Assembly (NCBI GenBank): GCA_036971475.1
Contig: JBAIZL010000006.1
Location: 5,426,001-5,490,000, forward strand
DNA: 64,000 nt
Source: Prosapia bicincta
Taxonomy: Eukaryota; Arthropoda; Insecta; Hemiptera; Cercopidae
Reading direction: 5' to 3'
The position numbers and the translations under genes are program-made. Position 1 is the first letter of the stretch. The number at the start of each line of letters is the position of its first letter. Below are positions 58,601 through 64,000 of this stretch, one piece after another. The notes beneath the pieces are model-generated. The model ran no database searches and was not told the origin of the DNA. It worked only from the letters and a program-made list of their open reading frames with translations.

Positions 58601-60011
58601 CGAAAGGGGATAGATACTTAATTAATATCATCACAGGGAAGTTTCTATGATGAATAATTGTATGCAGCATATCCTTTTATAAACTGAAGTATGATAAATA
58701 ACATGAATGTAGTATGGAAACGAAAGATTATGTGTTAGTTTTTTCTAGAAGCTATGTGCTATACCTTGTTAAATATTGTAAAATGTAATGATTTGGCAAT
58801 TTTTGTTAAAAAGTTCTATAAAAGTGTTTAGTGTAAAGGCAACTTTAACAAATTGTAGTGTTTTTTACATTTGTTGATTCCATCTTCGAGTGAGCTACTA
58901 GTAATCACTAAACACTTTTAAATGTTTTAAACTTGCCTATAGTAGCACTTACGTTGCTTGTTGAGGACAGCCGTTTCGGGAGATGTGTCCCTTTGTCAAC
59001 TCAGACCGTAACTCAAAGTTAACTCAAAGAGTTACAGTCTGAGTTGACAAAGGGACACATCTCCCGAAACGGCCGTCCTCAACAAGCAAAGTAAGTGCTA
59101 CTATAGGCAAGTTTAAAACATTTAAAAGTATTTAGTGTGTTTTAGTTTTTCAAGTGAAAACTATTGACTTACTATACTGGCATGTTTCGAAAGTGTCTAG
59201 TAGGTTAGGCTTCATCAATTAAACAATGGTTTTAAAGTCCTTTAAATAATTACTTGTGATATTAAATAATGATTTGATGATTTTCATTTATAAAATACTC
59301 TTGTCTAAAGTTTAAACTTAAAATAATTTGTTGTTTAAACACTTTTTATAATTGGATTTGCTACCTGATTTGCTCACAAGCATTATGGATTCAGAAACAG
59401 TTTTAACTTAGTCAATATTTAAAAACATAATTCATATAATGTAACAAGTGAACACATTTGAAGTCCTTCACTTTAGACTTACCTGTGGTGAACTCAAAGA
59501 GTAACACTGGCGTTGTCATTGTTGTACGACGAAGTCGTTGTAAAAACCCATCCAATGAAAACTTGTAGTATTGTCCTGTACTTTAAGTTTTAAGAGAAAA
59601 ATATCTCTAGTAAGGTATCCTTTCTCTTGAAATTATCTTTAAAAAAAATCTTTGTAACAAAGTATGTGATTTATGTAATGTAAAGAGTCCTTGAATGTCT
59701 ACTGATAGTTGAATTTATAATATAAAAAGGTGAGGTTATATTACCTGCAATTTTTTCAGCTGATAAACTGAATTTGTGTAAAGTGTTAATATAAGTTATC
59801 ATTTAAAAAAAATAAATACGTACTCATATGCATCTTTGTAGCAATATACGATATTTTTCTTCTGGAGAGCAACATCCAGTGCATTCCCAACTATAGGCCA
59901 TGGGTCTAACTGAGGAATGCCTTTTCTCTTCCAGTAATTATTGTTCCTTGTTAGATACAAATATACAGCAATAGTAAAAACTCCAAGGAAAGCATAAATC
60001 CATTCAATCAT
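23253..60011 (-). CDS. cytochrome P450, CYP6-like (CYP3 clan), nine coding exons
   Basis: Exons on the - strand are 60011-59824, 57889-57701, 52565-52433, 48131-47938, 46088-45940, 40482-40264, 39027-38921, 28886-28736 and 23428-23253. They sum to 1506 bases: 501 residues and a stop. All eight introns are GT-AG and every split codon joins in frame. In order the protein shows a hydrophobic N-terminal anchor (about residues 4-21), then WKINR (C-helix, W127-R131), then the I-helix EGFETSS (oxygen-activating, 301-307). ETLR (E358-R361) and FDPERF follow, and [10 protein letters not shown] has heme-ligand Cys442. It should be an ER-bound monooxygenase using NADPH-P450 reductase; substrate unknown. 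CYP3-clan membership is judged from motif style, and only CYP nomenclature alignment can fix the subfamily. A TTAG acceptor just 5' of the ATG suggests an upstream non-coding exon. Introns reach about 10 kb and hold most of the mobile DNA described here. Confidence 0.95.
24420..25255. repeat. 41-bp minisatellite, about 20 copies
   Basis: The unit is 'ataagtgaagtctatttg' followed by 'tatttgtattttgtgaggttttt'. Units at about 24500-25110 are nearly identical; those at both margins are diverged. One unit has 40 bp. It lies in P450 intron 8. Related 'taccccgcg.gag' boxes flank it at about 24381 and 25932. Confidence 0.95.
26545..28502 (-). mobile_element. hAT DNA transposon with intact ends and 8-bp target duplication
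   Basis: The ends are inverted repeats CAGTGGCTCCCAACCTT and CAGTGGTTCCCAACCT (reading inwards). The flanks are identical 8-bp direct repeats ATCTAGGG at 26537-26544 and 28503-28510, the hAT target-duplication length. Size is 1958 bp. The interior encodes a broken transposase of the ZBED5/SCAND3-like hAT group on the - strand. It lies in P450 intron 8. Confidence 0.92.
27050..28050 (-). pseudogene. hAT transposase remnant (ZBED5-like)
   Basis: Fragments occur in N-to-C order in different frames. [20 protein letters not shown] is the BED-type zinc-finger segment. Next comes [20 protein letters not shown] followed by [11 protein letters not shown], a block conserved in ZBED5-like proteins. The C-terminal block has [18 protein letters not shown] and [11 protein letters not shown], near the dimerisation region. 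Frameshifts and missing sequence rule out a functional transposase. Confidence 0.8.
28736..28886 (-). CDS. P450 exon 8 (heme-binding loop)
   Basis: The translation runs [26 protein letters not shown], then [10 protein letters not shown], with Cys442 the heme thiolate. Acceptor AAAAG, donor GTAAGT. A long open frame on the opposite strand here (28685-29149) is its shadow. Confidence 0.95.
29480..30200 (+). pseudogene. LINE remnant: ORF1 tail and AP-endonuclease fragment
   Basis: At 29550-29680 a frame reads [20 protein letters not shown], resembling a LINE ORF1 segment. From about 29765 the fragments [13 protein letters not shown] and later [20 protein letters not shown] resemble the N-terminal AP-endonuclease domain of non-LTR retrotransposons ('NARSLL.NK', 'RGGGVAI'). 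Many stops; no reverse transcriptase follows directly. Confidence 0.55.
30570..31645 (+). pseudogene. Penelope-like element remnant (RT C-terminus, GIY-YIG, 3' tail)
   Basis: Fragments in order resemble the PLE reverse-transcriptase C-terminal part (HFRNSEIE-like, [38 protein letters not shown]), then the GIY-YIG endonuclease (GVYKLNC...[10 protein letters not shown]). The family-1 hammerhead-like motif and tail end it. Truncated at its 5' side near an (AC)n tract at 30570, with several frameshifts. Closely related to the arms at 52958-54955. Lies in P450 intron 7-8 region sequence. Confidence 0.8.
31513..31558 (+). ncRNA. hammerhead-ribozyme-like motif, family 1 (copy d)
   Basis: Reads AGACA, core CTGATGA, one unpaired A, stem II GATCAC loop CACATA GTGATC (six Watson-Crick pairs), GAA, AATGTT (stem III with G-T pairs), C, then TGCCT (one mismatch to AGACA). 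It lies directly 3' of PLE coding remnants, which ties the motif to that element. Confidence 0.65.
31650..33660. other. no recognisable gene
   Basis: AT-rich intron sequence. A Pro/Ser/Ala-rich open stretch at about 33095-33210 before a GT (CAG|GTAAAT) looks slightly exon-like but has a stop near its possible acceptor and no homology I can recognise. Confidence 0.4.
33705..33710 (-). terminator. AATAAA poly(A) signal downstream of the 38-codon ORF
   Basis: On the - strand AATAAA lies about 55 bases after the TAG of the small ORF at 33765-33881. The distance is short and typical for a compact transcript. Confidence 0.45.
33765..33881 (-). CDS. candidate small membrane protein, 38 residues
   Basis: ATG at 33881 has A at -3, and TAG is at 33765. 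The product starts [11 protein letters not shown], has a hydrophobic stretch of about 18 residues ([16 protein letters not shown]) with small-xxx-small spacing, and ends in a basic tail ([11 protein letters not shown]). This acid-helix-basic layout fits a single-pass membrane microprotein, for example of the mitochondrial or ER membrane. An in-frame stop lies 14 codons upstream, and an AATAAA lies shortly downstream. It sits in P450 intron 7 on the same strand, in a stretch without transposon signatures. I do not recognise the family. It may be a real intron-nested gene, a retrocopy, or chance. Confidence 0.45.
   Translation of the reverse strand: MKEESKEFLKGFVIGAVIGATAYTLYVKYLRHYIRPKH
34164..34385. 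repeat. family C palindromic repeat, copy 4, with target duplication
   Basis: Full left arm from ACATTTGTTGATTCC and right arm ending 'aaaagtgtttagt'. The central part of the right arm is shortened. Flanked by AATAAACTTA (34154-34163) and AATAAAATTA (34386-34395), a 10-bp duplication with one difference. Confidence 0.85.
35466..36236. mobile_element. pogo/Tc1-like non-autonomous element inserted in the LINE
   Basis: Inverted ends of about 25 bp: CAGTAGAACCTCTCTAATTC at the left and CAGTAGAACCTTCTCTAATTC-like at the right, each flanked by TA. It splits the LINE reading frame and is itself split by a family C palindrome at 35818-36078. No transposase frame. Confidence 0.85.
35818..36078. repeat. 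family C palindromic repeat, copy 5, with exact 10-bp target duplication
   Basis: Two arms of about 125 bp in inverted order, with the outer ~50 bases (the GATTCCATC end) present only on the right. Flanked by identical CGACATTAAT at 35808-35817 and 36079-36088. The flanks lie inside the pogo-like element, which proves the insertion order. Confidence 0.92.
38109..38445. repeat. foldback repeat family B, copy 2
   Basis: Same inverted ends as 22700-23060 ('ttgaatatcgagtcaaaag', 'ggcaactaatttgttgcc', 'gtagtgctatg'), with a different, shorter interior. Confidence 0.78.
38921..39027 (-). CDS. P450 exon 7 (K-helix)
   Basis: Acceptor TTGTAG; two bases complete Glu358, then [15 protein letters not shown], holding the ExxR motif that locks the heme-side core. 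Ends LLVEKGTP at a GTAAGT donor. Confidence 0.95.
39028..40263 (-). other. P450 intron 6
   Basis: A 1.2-kb intron between the I-helix and K-helix exons. No element or gene is recognised in it. Confidence 0.7.
40264..40482 (-). CDS. P450 exon 6 (I-helix)
   Basis: Acceptor CAACAG, donor GTAACT. The translation includes [19 protein letters not shown], the I-helix with the acid-Thr pair E304-T305, then [18 protein letters not shown] and MTYLNQVLS leading into the ExxR exon. Confidence 0.95.
41041..41279 (+). repeat. left copy of the 240-bp direct repeat bounding the LINE
   Basis: Starts 'cttaaatacaaagtagtatt' and ends 'cacatatacacca', abutting the LINE 5' end. Differs from the right copy by a handful of substitutions and a small indel. 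Confidence 0.9.
41281..41807 (+). pseudogene. LINE ORF2: AP-endonuclease domain with two stops
   Basis: Frame with [10 protein letters not shown] (the QEPW endonuclease motif), then [19 protein letters not shown], then [19 protein letters not shown] (the GCDANAHH-like catalytic motif). TGA interrupts the frame at about 41527 and 41718. The domain continues into the next open frame with ITFCN...[12 protein letters not shown], its final SDH motif. Confidence 0.85.
41808..43253 (+). pseudogene. LINE ORF2: endonuclease end and reverse transcriptase, stopped at YADD
   Basis: About 481 codons are open. The SDHRI endonuclease end comes first, followed by the linker and the reverse transcriptase: [59 protein letters not shown] (first catalytic Asp) and [13 protein letters not shown]. 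The frame ends VVG-stop-ADD: a nonsense change sits where the tyrosine of the catalytic YADD box belongs. The enzyme is therefore dead even though the rest of the domain is well kept. Confidence 0.92.
43254..44216 (+). pseudogene. LINE ORF2: RT thumb and RNase H start
   Basis: Continues in frame after the stop with [11 protein letters not shown] and [21 protein letters not shown] (palm/thumb), then [18 protein letters not shown] (TDGS, first RNase H Asp) and [13 protein letters not shown] (Glu helix). The frame is lost at about 44214. Confidence 0.9.
44217..44847 (+). pseudogene. LINE ORF2: RNase H end and Cys-rich C-terminus
   Basis: Holds [20 protein letters not shown] (HSG.IGNE.AD, last RNase H residues) and [20 protein letters not shown], the CxxC..H...C knuckle at the end of I/R1/LOA ORF2. 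Ends with TAA at 44845-44847. Confidence 0.9.
44948..45193 (+). repeat. right copy of the 240-bp direct repeat bounding the LINE
   Basis: Begins 'cttaaatagaaagtagtatt' immediately after the LINE (TAA)n tail and ends 'cacatatacacca', beyond which the foldback arm continues. Confidence 0.9.
45940..46088 (-). CDS. P450 exon 5 (F-G region)
   Basis: Acceptor TTACAG; begins in the Lys235 codon and reads [20 protein letters not shown], then [15 protein letters not shown]. Donor GTGAGA. The next exon completes Glu285. Confidence 0.92.
46280..46600. repeat. degenerate tandem repeat, 'cattggttgatttgtcgctgtcactgg' type
   Basis: At least three copies of a roughly 60-bp unit with 'ggttgatttgt.gctgtcac' spaced over 320 bases, GC-richer than the surroundings. 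The 109-codon open frame opposite it is low-complexity (Thr/Ser/Gln-rich) and I do not call it a gene. It lies in P450 intron 4. Confidence 0.65.
47505..47605. repeat. short palindrome of family D ends
   Basis: 'gatatttttcagcagac' at 47507 mirrors 'tctgctgaaaaatatctg' at 47582, with 'atcagtgcattgttcgatgcactga' between: a head-to-head pair of about 50-bp family D termini. It is followed by 'gtaagtagtaatat', as in the other D copies. Confidence 0.7.
47938..48131 (-). CDS. P450 exon 4 (D-F region)
   Basis: Acceptor TTTTAG. Reads [20 protein letters not shown], then [18 protein letters not shown] and [10 protein letters not shown]. Of two possible donors, GTACGA is chosen because only it keeps the frame into exon 5 (KVKFIPDSV). 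Confidence 0.93.
48996..51660 (+). other. purine-rich tract interrupted by a mariner
   Basis: About 49000-49500 and 50830-51660 are strongly A+G-biased on the + strand. This creates pyrimidine-rich, hydrophobic-looking open frames on the - strand (48996-49493, 51345-51647) that I do not regard as genes. It lies in P450 intron 3. Confidence 0.55.
49507..50640 (-). mobile_element. mariner (DD34D-type) remnant with one terminal repeat
   Basis: The 3' end is ACGAGGGTGGTCTGAAAAGT, a mariner-style terminal repeat next to TA. On the - strand the fragments read [19 protein letters not shown] (N-terminal helix-turn-helix), [13 protein letters not shown] (first D region), [11 protein letters not shown] (normally HQDNAPAH, second Asp) and [20 protein letters not shown] (normally SPDLAPSDFHLFP). 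The catalytic Asp positions are mutated and stops are frequent. I find no matching right terminal repeat. Confidence 0.85.
52433..52565 (-). CDS. P450 exon 3 (C-helix)
   Basis: Acceptor TTTCAG. The first base completes Asp126, then [20 protein letters not shown] with the WxxxR heme-propionate motif, ending GNLGTDIE at a GTAAAC donor. Confidence 0.93.
53035..53079 (-). ncRNA. hammerhead-ribozyme-like motif, family 1 (copy e, core mutated)
   Basis: Reads AGACA, CGGATGA (core U4 changed), stem II, GAA, AACTT (one base short of AACGTT), C, TGTCT. Almost certainly inactive. Confidence 0.5.
53123..54087 (-). pseudogene. Penelope-like reverse transcriptase / GIY-YIG remnant, left arm
   Basis: From the spacer outward, [17 protein letters not shown] is the catalytic box (normally YVDD, here YVDE). 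Next come [40 protein letters not shown] and [13 protein letters not shown] of the PLE thumb region. The GIY-YIG endonuclease follows: [38 protein letters not shown] and [12 protein letters not shown]. Frameshifts separate RT from endonuclease. Confidence 0.88.
54056..54760 (+). pseudogene. Penelope-like RT end / GIY-YIG remnant, right arm
   Basis: Mirror copy of the left arm, starting within [19 protein letters not shown] sequence, so it lacks the YVDE box. Holds the same [24 protein letters not shown] and [19 protein letters not shown] segments in broken frames. Confidence 0.88.
54840..54885 (+). ncRNA. hammerhead-ribozyme-like motif, family 1 (copy f)
   Basis: Reads AGGCA (wobble-pairs with the other strand), core CTGATGA, one unpaired A, stem II GATC/GATC extended, GAA, AACGTT, C, TGTCT. 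Core and stem III are intact, making this one of the best preserved copies. Confidence 0.68.
55110..55240 (+). repeat. family D terminus, single copy
   Basis: Shares 'acagcattgaacactgcactgact', 'gaaacgcatctg', 'aaaatatcagtaagtagtgg' and 'ccaagtgataccaaaag' with 45470-45560 and the 47.5-kb palindrome. The GAAACG followed by TCTG recalls a hammerhead right half, but no core is seen upstream. Confidence 0.65.
55626..55710. repeat. (TA)n microsatellite
   Basis: About 25 perfect TA units followed by interrupted TA/AATA sequence. Confidence 0.95.
55979..56224. repeat. family C palindromic repeat, copy 6, with 11-bp target duplication
   Basis: Arms with 'gcctatagtagcacttac' and its inverse around a short centre. 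Flanked by identical AAACTTTAATT at 55968-55978 and 56225-56235. This copy has TTATAATT in place of the TGCTTG spacer, the same subtype as copy 3. Confidence 0.88.
56483..56961 (-). other. unclassified open frames on the - strand
   Basis: Two overlapping-frame stretches (86 and 73 codons) are hydrophobic and aromatic-rich, with [18 protein letters not shown] looking like a membrane helix. They could be a decayed receptor- or transporter-like exon or chance. I recognise no family, splice signals are not convincing, and a stop separates the two. Confidence 0.2.
57701..57889 (-). CDS. P450 exon 2
   Basis: Acceptor TTTCAG, donor GTAAGT. Reads [20 protein letters not shown], then [20 protein letters not shown] (typical CYP6 B-helix and B-C loop approach), ending MSKGT with a split codon. 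Confidence 0.94.
58867..59136. repeat. family C palindromic repeat, copy 7 (most complete)
   Basis: Both arms near-perfect over about 120 bp, left arm with the ACATTTGTTGATTCC end, right arm ending 'aaaagtatttagt'. Flanks share GTGTTTT at about the expected place, a probable but imperfect target duplication. It lies in P450 intron 1. Confidence 0.88.
59824..60011 (-). CDS. P450 exon 1 (start and membrane anchor)
   Basis: ATG at 60011-60009 begins [20 protein letters not shown], a hydrophobic ER anchor, followed by the Pro-rich hinge ([13 protein letters not shown]). Ends in a split Glu codon at a GTACGT donor. A TTTGCTTAG acceptor lies 6 bases before the ATG, suggesting a separate 5'-UTR exon. 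Confidence 0.93.
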
Positions 60012-60200
60012 TTTCCTAAGCAAACAAAAAGGTTCATGTTAATTTTTACTTACAAATTCACCATTTTGCATAAATCAGTTTATAAAAAAACTTTATTAAA
60101 TTATTAATTGATTCCGTCTTCACGTGAGCTACTAGTTTTTAACTAAAACATGTGTACATATGTTACAATTGCTTATAGAGGCACTTACTTATATGATTAT

Positions 60201-61469
60201 AGAACGGATGTGAATGGGGGCAAAAAGGTTCTATGGAGAACAATAGCCTTTTACGACACAAGTTGAATTTAAGACACCAACTGTCAACCCTTGCCATCAG
60301 TCAACAATGGATAAGCGTTAGCCCCCATTAAAGTACTTTTAGTCACATACACGAAATTTATATTTGAAATGGAACTATTTTTGCAAATTATTCCATCTCA
60401 ATGTCTAAAATTGTATTAGCTTTACTGGCCTGGATTCTGAAATACACGAATAATACAATAAGAGAAACGAGGTTAAGTGATAAGACTGTGCAACGACTTA
60501 TAAATAATTTTCTGGGTCTGTCAACGGTTTGGTTGATAGAAACGAGTAGAAACAGCGTCATTGAAACTGATGAAAGTGCTTTTGGATATCGAAAATATAA
60601 CAGAGGGTGAATAACAAAAACAGGATGGTAGGTGGTATTGAAAGGAACACAAAGAAATGTTTTCTGAAAGTAGTCGAAAAACGAGATCCACACACATTAA
60701 AAAAACATGATATGTTGAGCCCTGTACAACAACTGATAGCTGGAAAGGACAAGAGCATTGCATTTGACTGGATTTGAGAATTTTACCTTGAACCATACGT
60801 ATAACGTTTCTTGAATCCAAATGATCATAGCATGCAGAGTCAGGGAATTGAATCAAACTGGGGTAAAATAAAAAGAGATATGAGGCGGCGAATTGGTAAA
60901 ATGTTTCCTCCATATATAGAAACATATTTAACAGAATACACTTGGAGAAGTCTTCATCCAACGACTGAAAACTATTCATCGATTTTATAAATGCAGTCAA
61001 CAATTTTTACCCCTTTAATATGTTTATAAATAAATAGATTGTAAAAATATGTAAAATATATATAAAAGATGTAAAAAATTGTATACAAATTATATAAAAA
61101 AATGTATATAATAAAAAATTTAAAAAAACAGTAGTATAAAACAAAAAAAGTTTTCTTAGGAGGACAAGTCTCTGTGGGCCACTGATTTGATGAATTGGTT
61201 GGGCAGTTTCATTATAGATATGTCAATCTATTTATGTTTTTTGCGACCCAGAGCACAGACAGCAACGATTTTTGGAGTAAGAGTAAATTTTTTTTAATGT
61301 ACATATGTATAAATTTCGTATATGTAAATAAAAGTATTTGAATGAGGGCTAAAGCTTACCTATTGTTGACTGATGACAAGGGTTGACAGATGGTGTTTTA
61401 AAATCAACCAGTGTTGTAAGAGGCTAATGTTCTCTGTAGAACCTTTTGGCCCCCATCCAGATCCGTTCT
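60201..61469 (+). mobile_element. Merlin (IS1595/ISXO2-type) DNA transposon
   Basis: Inverted ends of about 48 bp. The left begins AGAACGGATGTGAATGGGGG and continues with 'caaaaggttct' and 'gagaaca'; the right is its near-perfect reverse complement. The interior encodes a broken ISXO2-like transposase. I see no clear 8-9 bp target duplication, perhaps because the host palindrome was rearranged at the junction. Confidence 0.82.
60380..61000 (+). pseudogene. Merlin / ISXO2-like transposase remnant
   Basis: Fragments in order: SKIVLALLAWILKY (helix-turn-helix region), IETDESAFGYRKYNRG (normally IDESKFGKRKYNRG, first catalytic Asp), VGGIERNTKKCFLKVV, then in another frame YVEPCTT-TDSWKG (normally PGTTIISDCWK, second Asp), then QGIESNWGKIKRDMRRR (IES.W, third acidic residue) and YLTEYTWRS (normally YLAEFMWR). 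All three acidic residues remain, but frameshifts near 60610-60790 and a missing N-terminus inactivate it. Confidence 0.85.
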
Positions 61470-61699
61470 ACCCGAAAACGGCTGTTTCAGAAGTCTCCCA
61501 TGGGTAAACGGTCAACTCTGACCATAACTTTACAATCTGATTGTCAACAGACTGAAGTTAGATTGTCTGTCAACAGACTGAAGTCAACGGTCTGAGTTGA
61601 CAATGGGACATATCATCTAAAACGACCATTCTCAATATTCATATAAGTAAGTGCTACTATAGGTAAGTGGATTTTGTTTATGTTATTTTTATTCAGTAC

Positions 61700-64000
61700 A
61701 TTCATTTCTGTATAATTCAGCATTTCCCTACTCCATCCCTTCCTGTAACCGGGCTGTTTTCTAGGACAACCTGTTGAACCTGTCCTGCCATGCGTGTTAC
61801 TTTTTTAGTTTCAGTTTTATAACTTTTGTAGTTGAGTAGAATATTTTTACGAAACATAAACATTCAATTTCGAAGTATGTTAGCCAGTTAGGAAGCTAAA
61901 TTTCTGTATTAAAATAGGCATTAAGGCTATTTCAGTTCAATTACCGTAATCATACTATTAAAAAAAATAATTGGAAATACTATTTCATCTTTGTAAAACA
62001 TTTTTAAAATGTAGATTAAATAAAATCAACCAGAAAATAACTTAAACTTCATTTAATCTCTGTTAATAACTATTTAATGTGTTTAATGTTAATGACAGAT
62101 CACAGAACAATTCATGCTAGAATGCAAATTCATTTGTATTTAATTGAAAATAACTATTTAATTTTTTTATATACTTTAAAAAAAATAAATTTGAACAATT
62201 TTAGGATATTCAATACAAGTTTGGAGAATTGCCTACTTGAAATAGATATGTGTTCTTAATGAGTTAGATAATTTTACAAAGCTTTGAGGTCCAATAATAC
62301 TCTTTATTGTTGGAATCAGGAGAGTTACAGTTAGTTCAACAAATGAATAATTAAAATCCCTCCATACAAATCATATGACCAATATGATTCATAGTTCAGG
62401 CAAATGATAAAATCAGATGCATTTAAATAGAACCTATTTTATTAAAAAAAAGCAAACTATATGGATGAGGCTACATTGGACACAAGCATTTTATAGTAGT
62501 GTCAATTTGCAATATAGTTCAGTAAGTACTATAATTTGCAAGAACAAACTTTTAAAACGTTATGTACAGTAGTCTTGCATTGGAGTAGTGTGTCATATTC
62601 TTCTAAGCTTAAGCTATGTTTCATACTTTAAAAGAAGTATTTTGCATTTCCGTCAGTTGATTCATTTATAATATACTTTGAGATTATGAAGAACAGTTGT
62701 TTTTCATTAGAATCAAACCCTTTTTTTCAATAATTTTATATTCTTCAGACTGTAGACAATTTTGTAAATAAAAGTTTTTAATCTTCTGTCCAGTTTGTTA
62801 CATTAAAATTACTAGATTAATTCATAAATAACCACAATGTTTCCCCAGGTTTGTCATTATTATATTTTTTGAAGTTTTATTCACACGTTTTTTTTTAAGT
62901 TTGACAAAGTCAGATCATCTCATTAACTAGTGACATTGGAAATGGCATCCTTTATCTGTAATTTTTGTCTTTACCAAGAGAAAAAGTGTTCCAATATACT
63001 AACTTTTCACGCCTTTAATTATGACATGGTTCATATTGAATAAGTTTTGTGATCACCACTGAAACAAAACAACATCCAACAAAAATTCAAAGAAGAAATA
63101 CACTTCATGTAAAACCCGTCACGTATTGCAACAACAATTTCCAGCGGCCAATAATGAAAATCACTAAATGTGATAAAAAGCATTGTATTTCTGTAATTTT
63201 GTCATAAATTTCTTTAAATTATAAGTTTGAAAATTTGTTATTTGTTAAGCTCAAAAAGTAATTTTTTCTATCTAGACAGATCTTTCAAGGAGTGTTTTTT
63301 TTAAATAGTGATTATTTCTTTGTACTTCCTCATACTTGTACTTGTAATTTCATTTTATAATTTGAAATTTTAAAGAAAATTATATTTAGAAATTATTAGT
63401 TCAAATTTCGGTAAAACTCCAATTACAAATATTATTATTACTTTTATCTATTTATACCCCTGGCTTCATCTTGTTATATTTCTTCTATTAGCTCACACTC
63501 TCCTGATATATATCTTGTACAAATTTTCAGTAGTTAACAAAATACGCTTTATTTGTCCAATAAAGTTCAAATACATTTTTTAAACCTATAGTGGATGAGA
63601 ATTGATGTCAATACAGTTTTTTCAAATATTTCTTTAATAATTAAATTATAAAATTTGTGGCATTGAGCTGGATTTGAACTGAGAATCTTCATGTTCGAAG
63701 TCTAGCGAGCCAACTTTCTAATTCCTAGAAATATTTTTCAAAGATGTATATGAACATTTTCCCCCGTCTGGTTTTCGTCAAAACCTCAATTGTACAGCCT
63801 TAATCTGATGCCATGGCTACCACATATTATCATAAATAGTGCTCTAGGGTAACTAAAATAAAACTTTGCTTTAGAATTTATTTTGAAATTTTTTTATAGT
63901 ACTTGTATAAAAGTAGGTTTGGGTTTACAAATATTATGATGGAAAAATGTCAACTATTATTTTGCAAGAGCCATATTATATTTTGAAAAATTATCTATAT
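61700..64000. other. no recognisable gene
   Basis: AT-rich sequence without coding motifs, long repeats or splice-bounded frames. A promoter or 5' exon of the P450 could lie here, but nothing in the bases shows it. Confidence 0.45.
63655..63725 (-). repeat. tRNA-like fragment (SINE head or tRNA pseudogene)
   Basis: The - strand reads GTTGGCTCGCTAGACTTCGA and, further on, GTTCAAATCC. This resembles D-arm, anticodon-arm and T-arm (B-box) parts of a tRNA. The anticodon stem would close a 6-base loop rather than 7, and no acceptor stem is visible, so it is not an intact tRNA. Confidence 0.3.

Larger units (their letters stand above)
60103..61670. repeat. family C palindromic repeat, copy 8, split by a Merlin-type element
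   Basis: Left arm 'gattccgtcttcacgtgagc' to 'cacttacttatatgattat' at 60103-60200; the centre and right arm continue at 61470-61670, ending 'agtaagtgctactatagg'. The Merlin element lies between. A local duplication of 'gtcaacagactgaagt' disrupts the centre. Confidence 0.75.

Noticed and set aside
63655..63725. Functional tRNA gene on the - strand
   Set aside because: The anticodon loop would have 6 bases and there is no acceptor stem.

Overview
The window is AT-rich, intron-dominated DNA of a metazoan, almost certainly an insect. Three protein-coding genes are supported, one of them a CYP6-like cytochrome P450 typical of arthropods, and the rest is mostly decayed mobile DNA. A hemipteroid insect is my guess; the sequence does not fix the species.

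Layout. (1) Positions 1-3706, + strand: the last three coding exons of mitochondrial acetyl-CoA acetyltransferase (ACAT1-like thiolase); its 5' exons lie left of the window. (2) 3.7-18.9 kb: no confident gene. This stretch holds a dead mariner, a Penelope-like (PLE) GIY-YIG remnant, a LINE RNase H remnant, a piggyBac-like and a pogo-like non-autonomous element, and palindromic repeats. (3) 18898-19180, + strand: terminal exon of a glutaredoxin-like protein (C5orf63/YDR286C type). (4) 19.9-23.0 kb: a cluster of foldback repeats carrying hammerhead-ribozyme-like motifs. (5) 23253-60011, - strand: a complete nine-exon, 501-codon P450 gene. All splice sites and phases agree, and all P450 signature motifs are present. 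Its introns hold an intact-ended hAT element with 8-bp target duplications, several PLE fragments, at least three LINE remnants, a mariner, a 41-bp minisatellite, and a 38-codon small ORF with one predicted membrane helix. (6) 60.1-61.7 kb: a Merlin/IS1595-type transposon nested in a palindromic repeat. (7) 61.7-64 kb: nothing recognisable except a tRNA-like scrap.

The genes do not form a pathway. The thiolase and the glutaredoxin-like protein are housekeeping mitochondrial or redox functions, and the P450 is a membrane-bound monooxygenase. The main interest is the mobile DNA: at least three sequence-distinct hammerhead-like families, mostly tied to PLE tails or foldbacks; a second palindromic family (here called family C) with 10-12 bp target duplications; a LINE bounded by a 240-bp direct repeat; and a three-level nested insertion (LINE, then pogo-like element, then family C). 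All calls come from reading the sequence; no database search was run.
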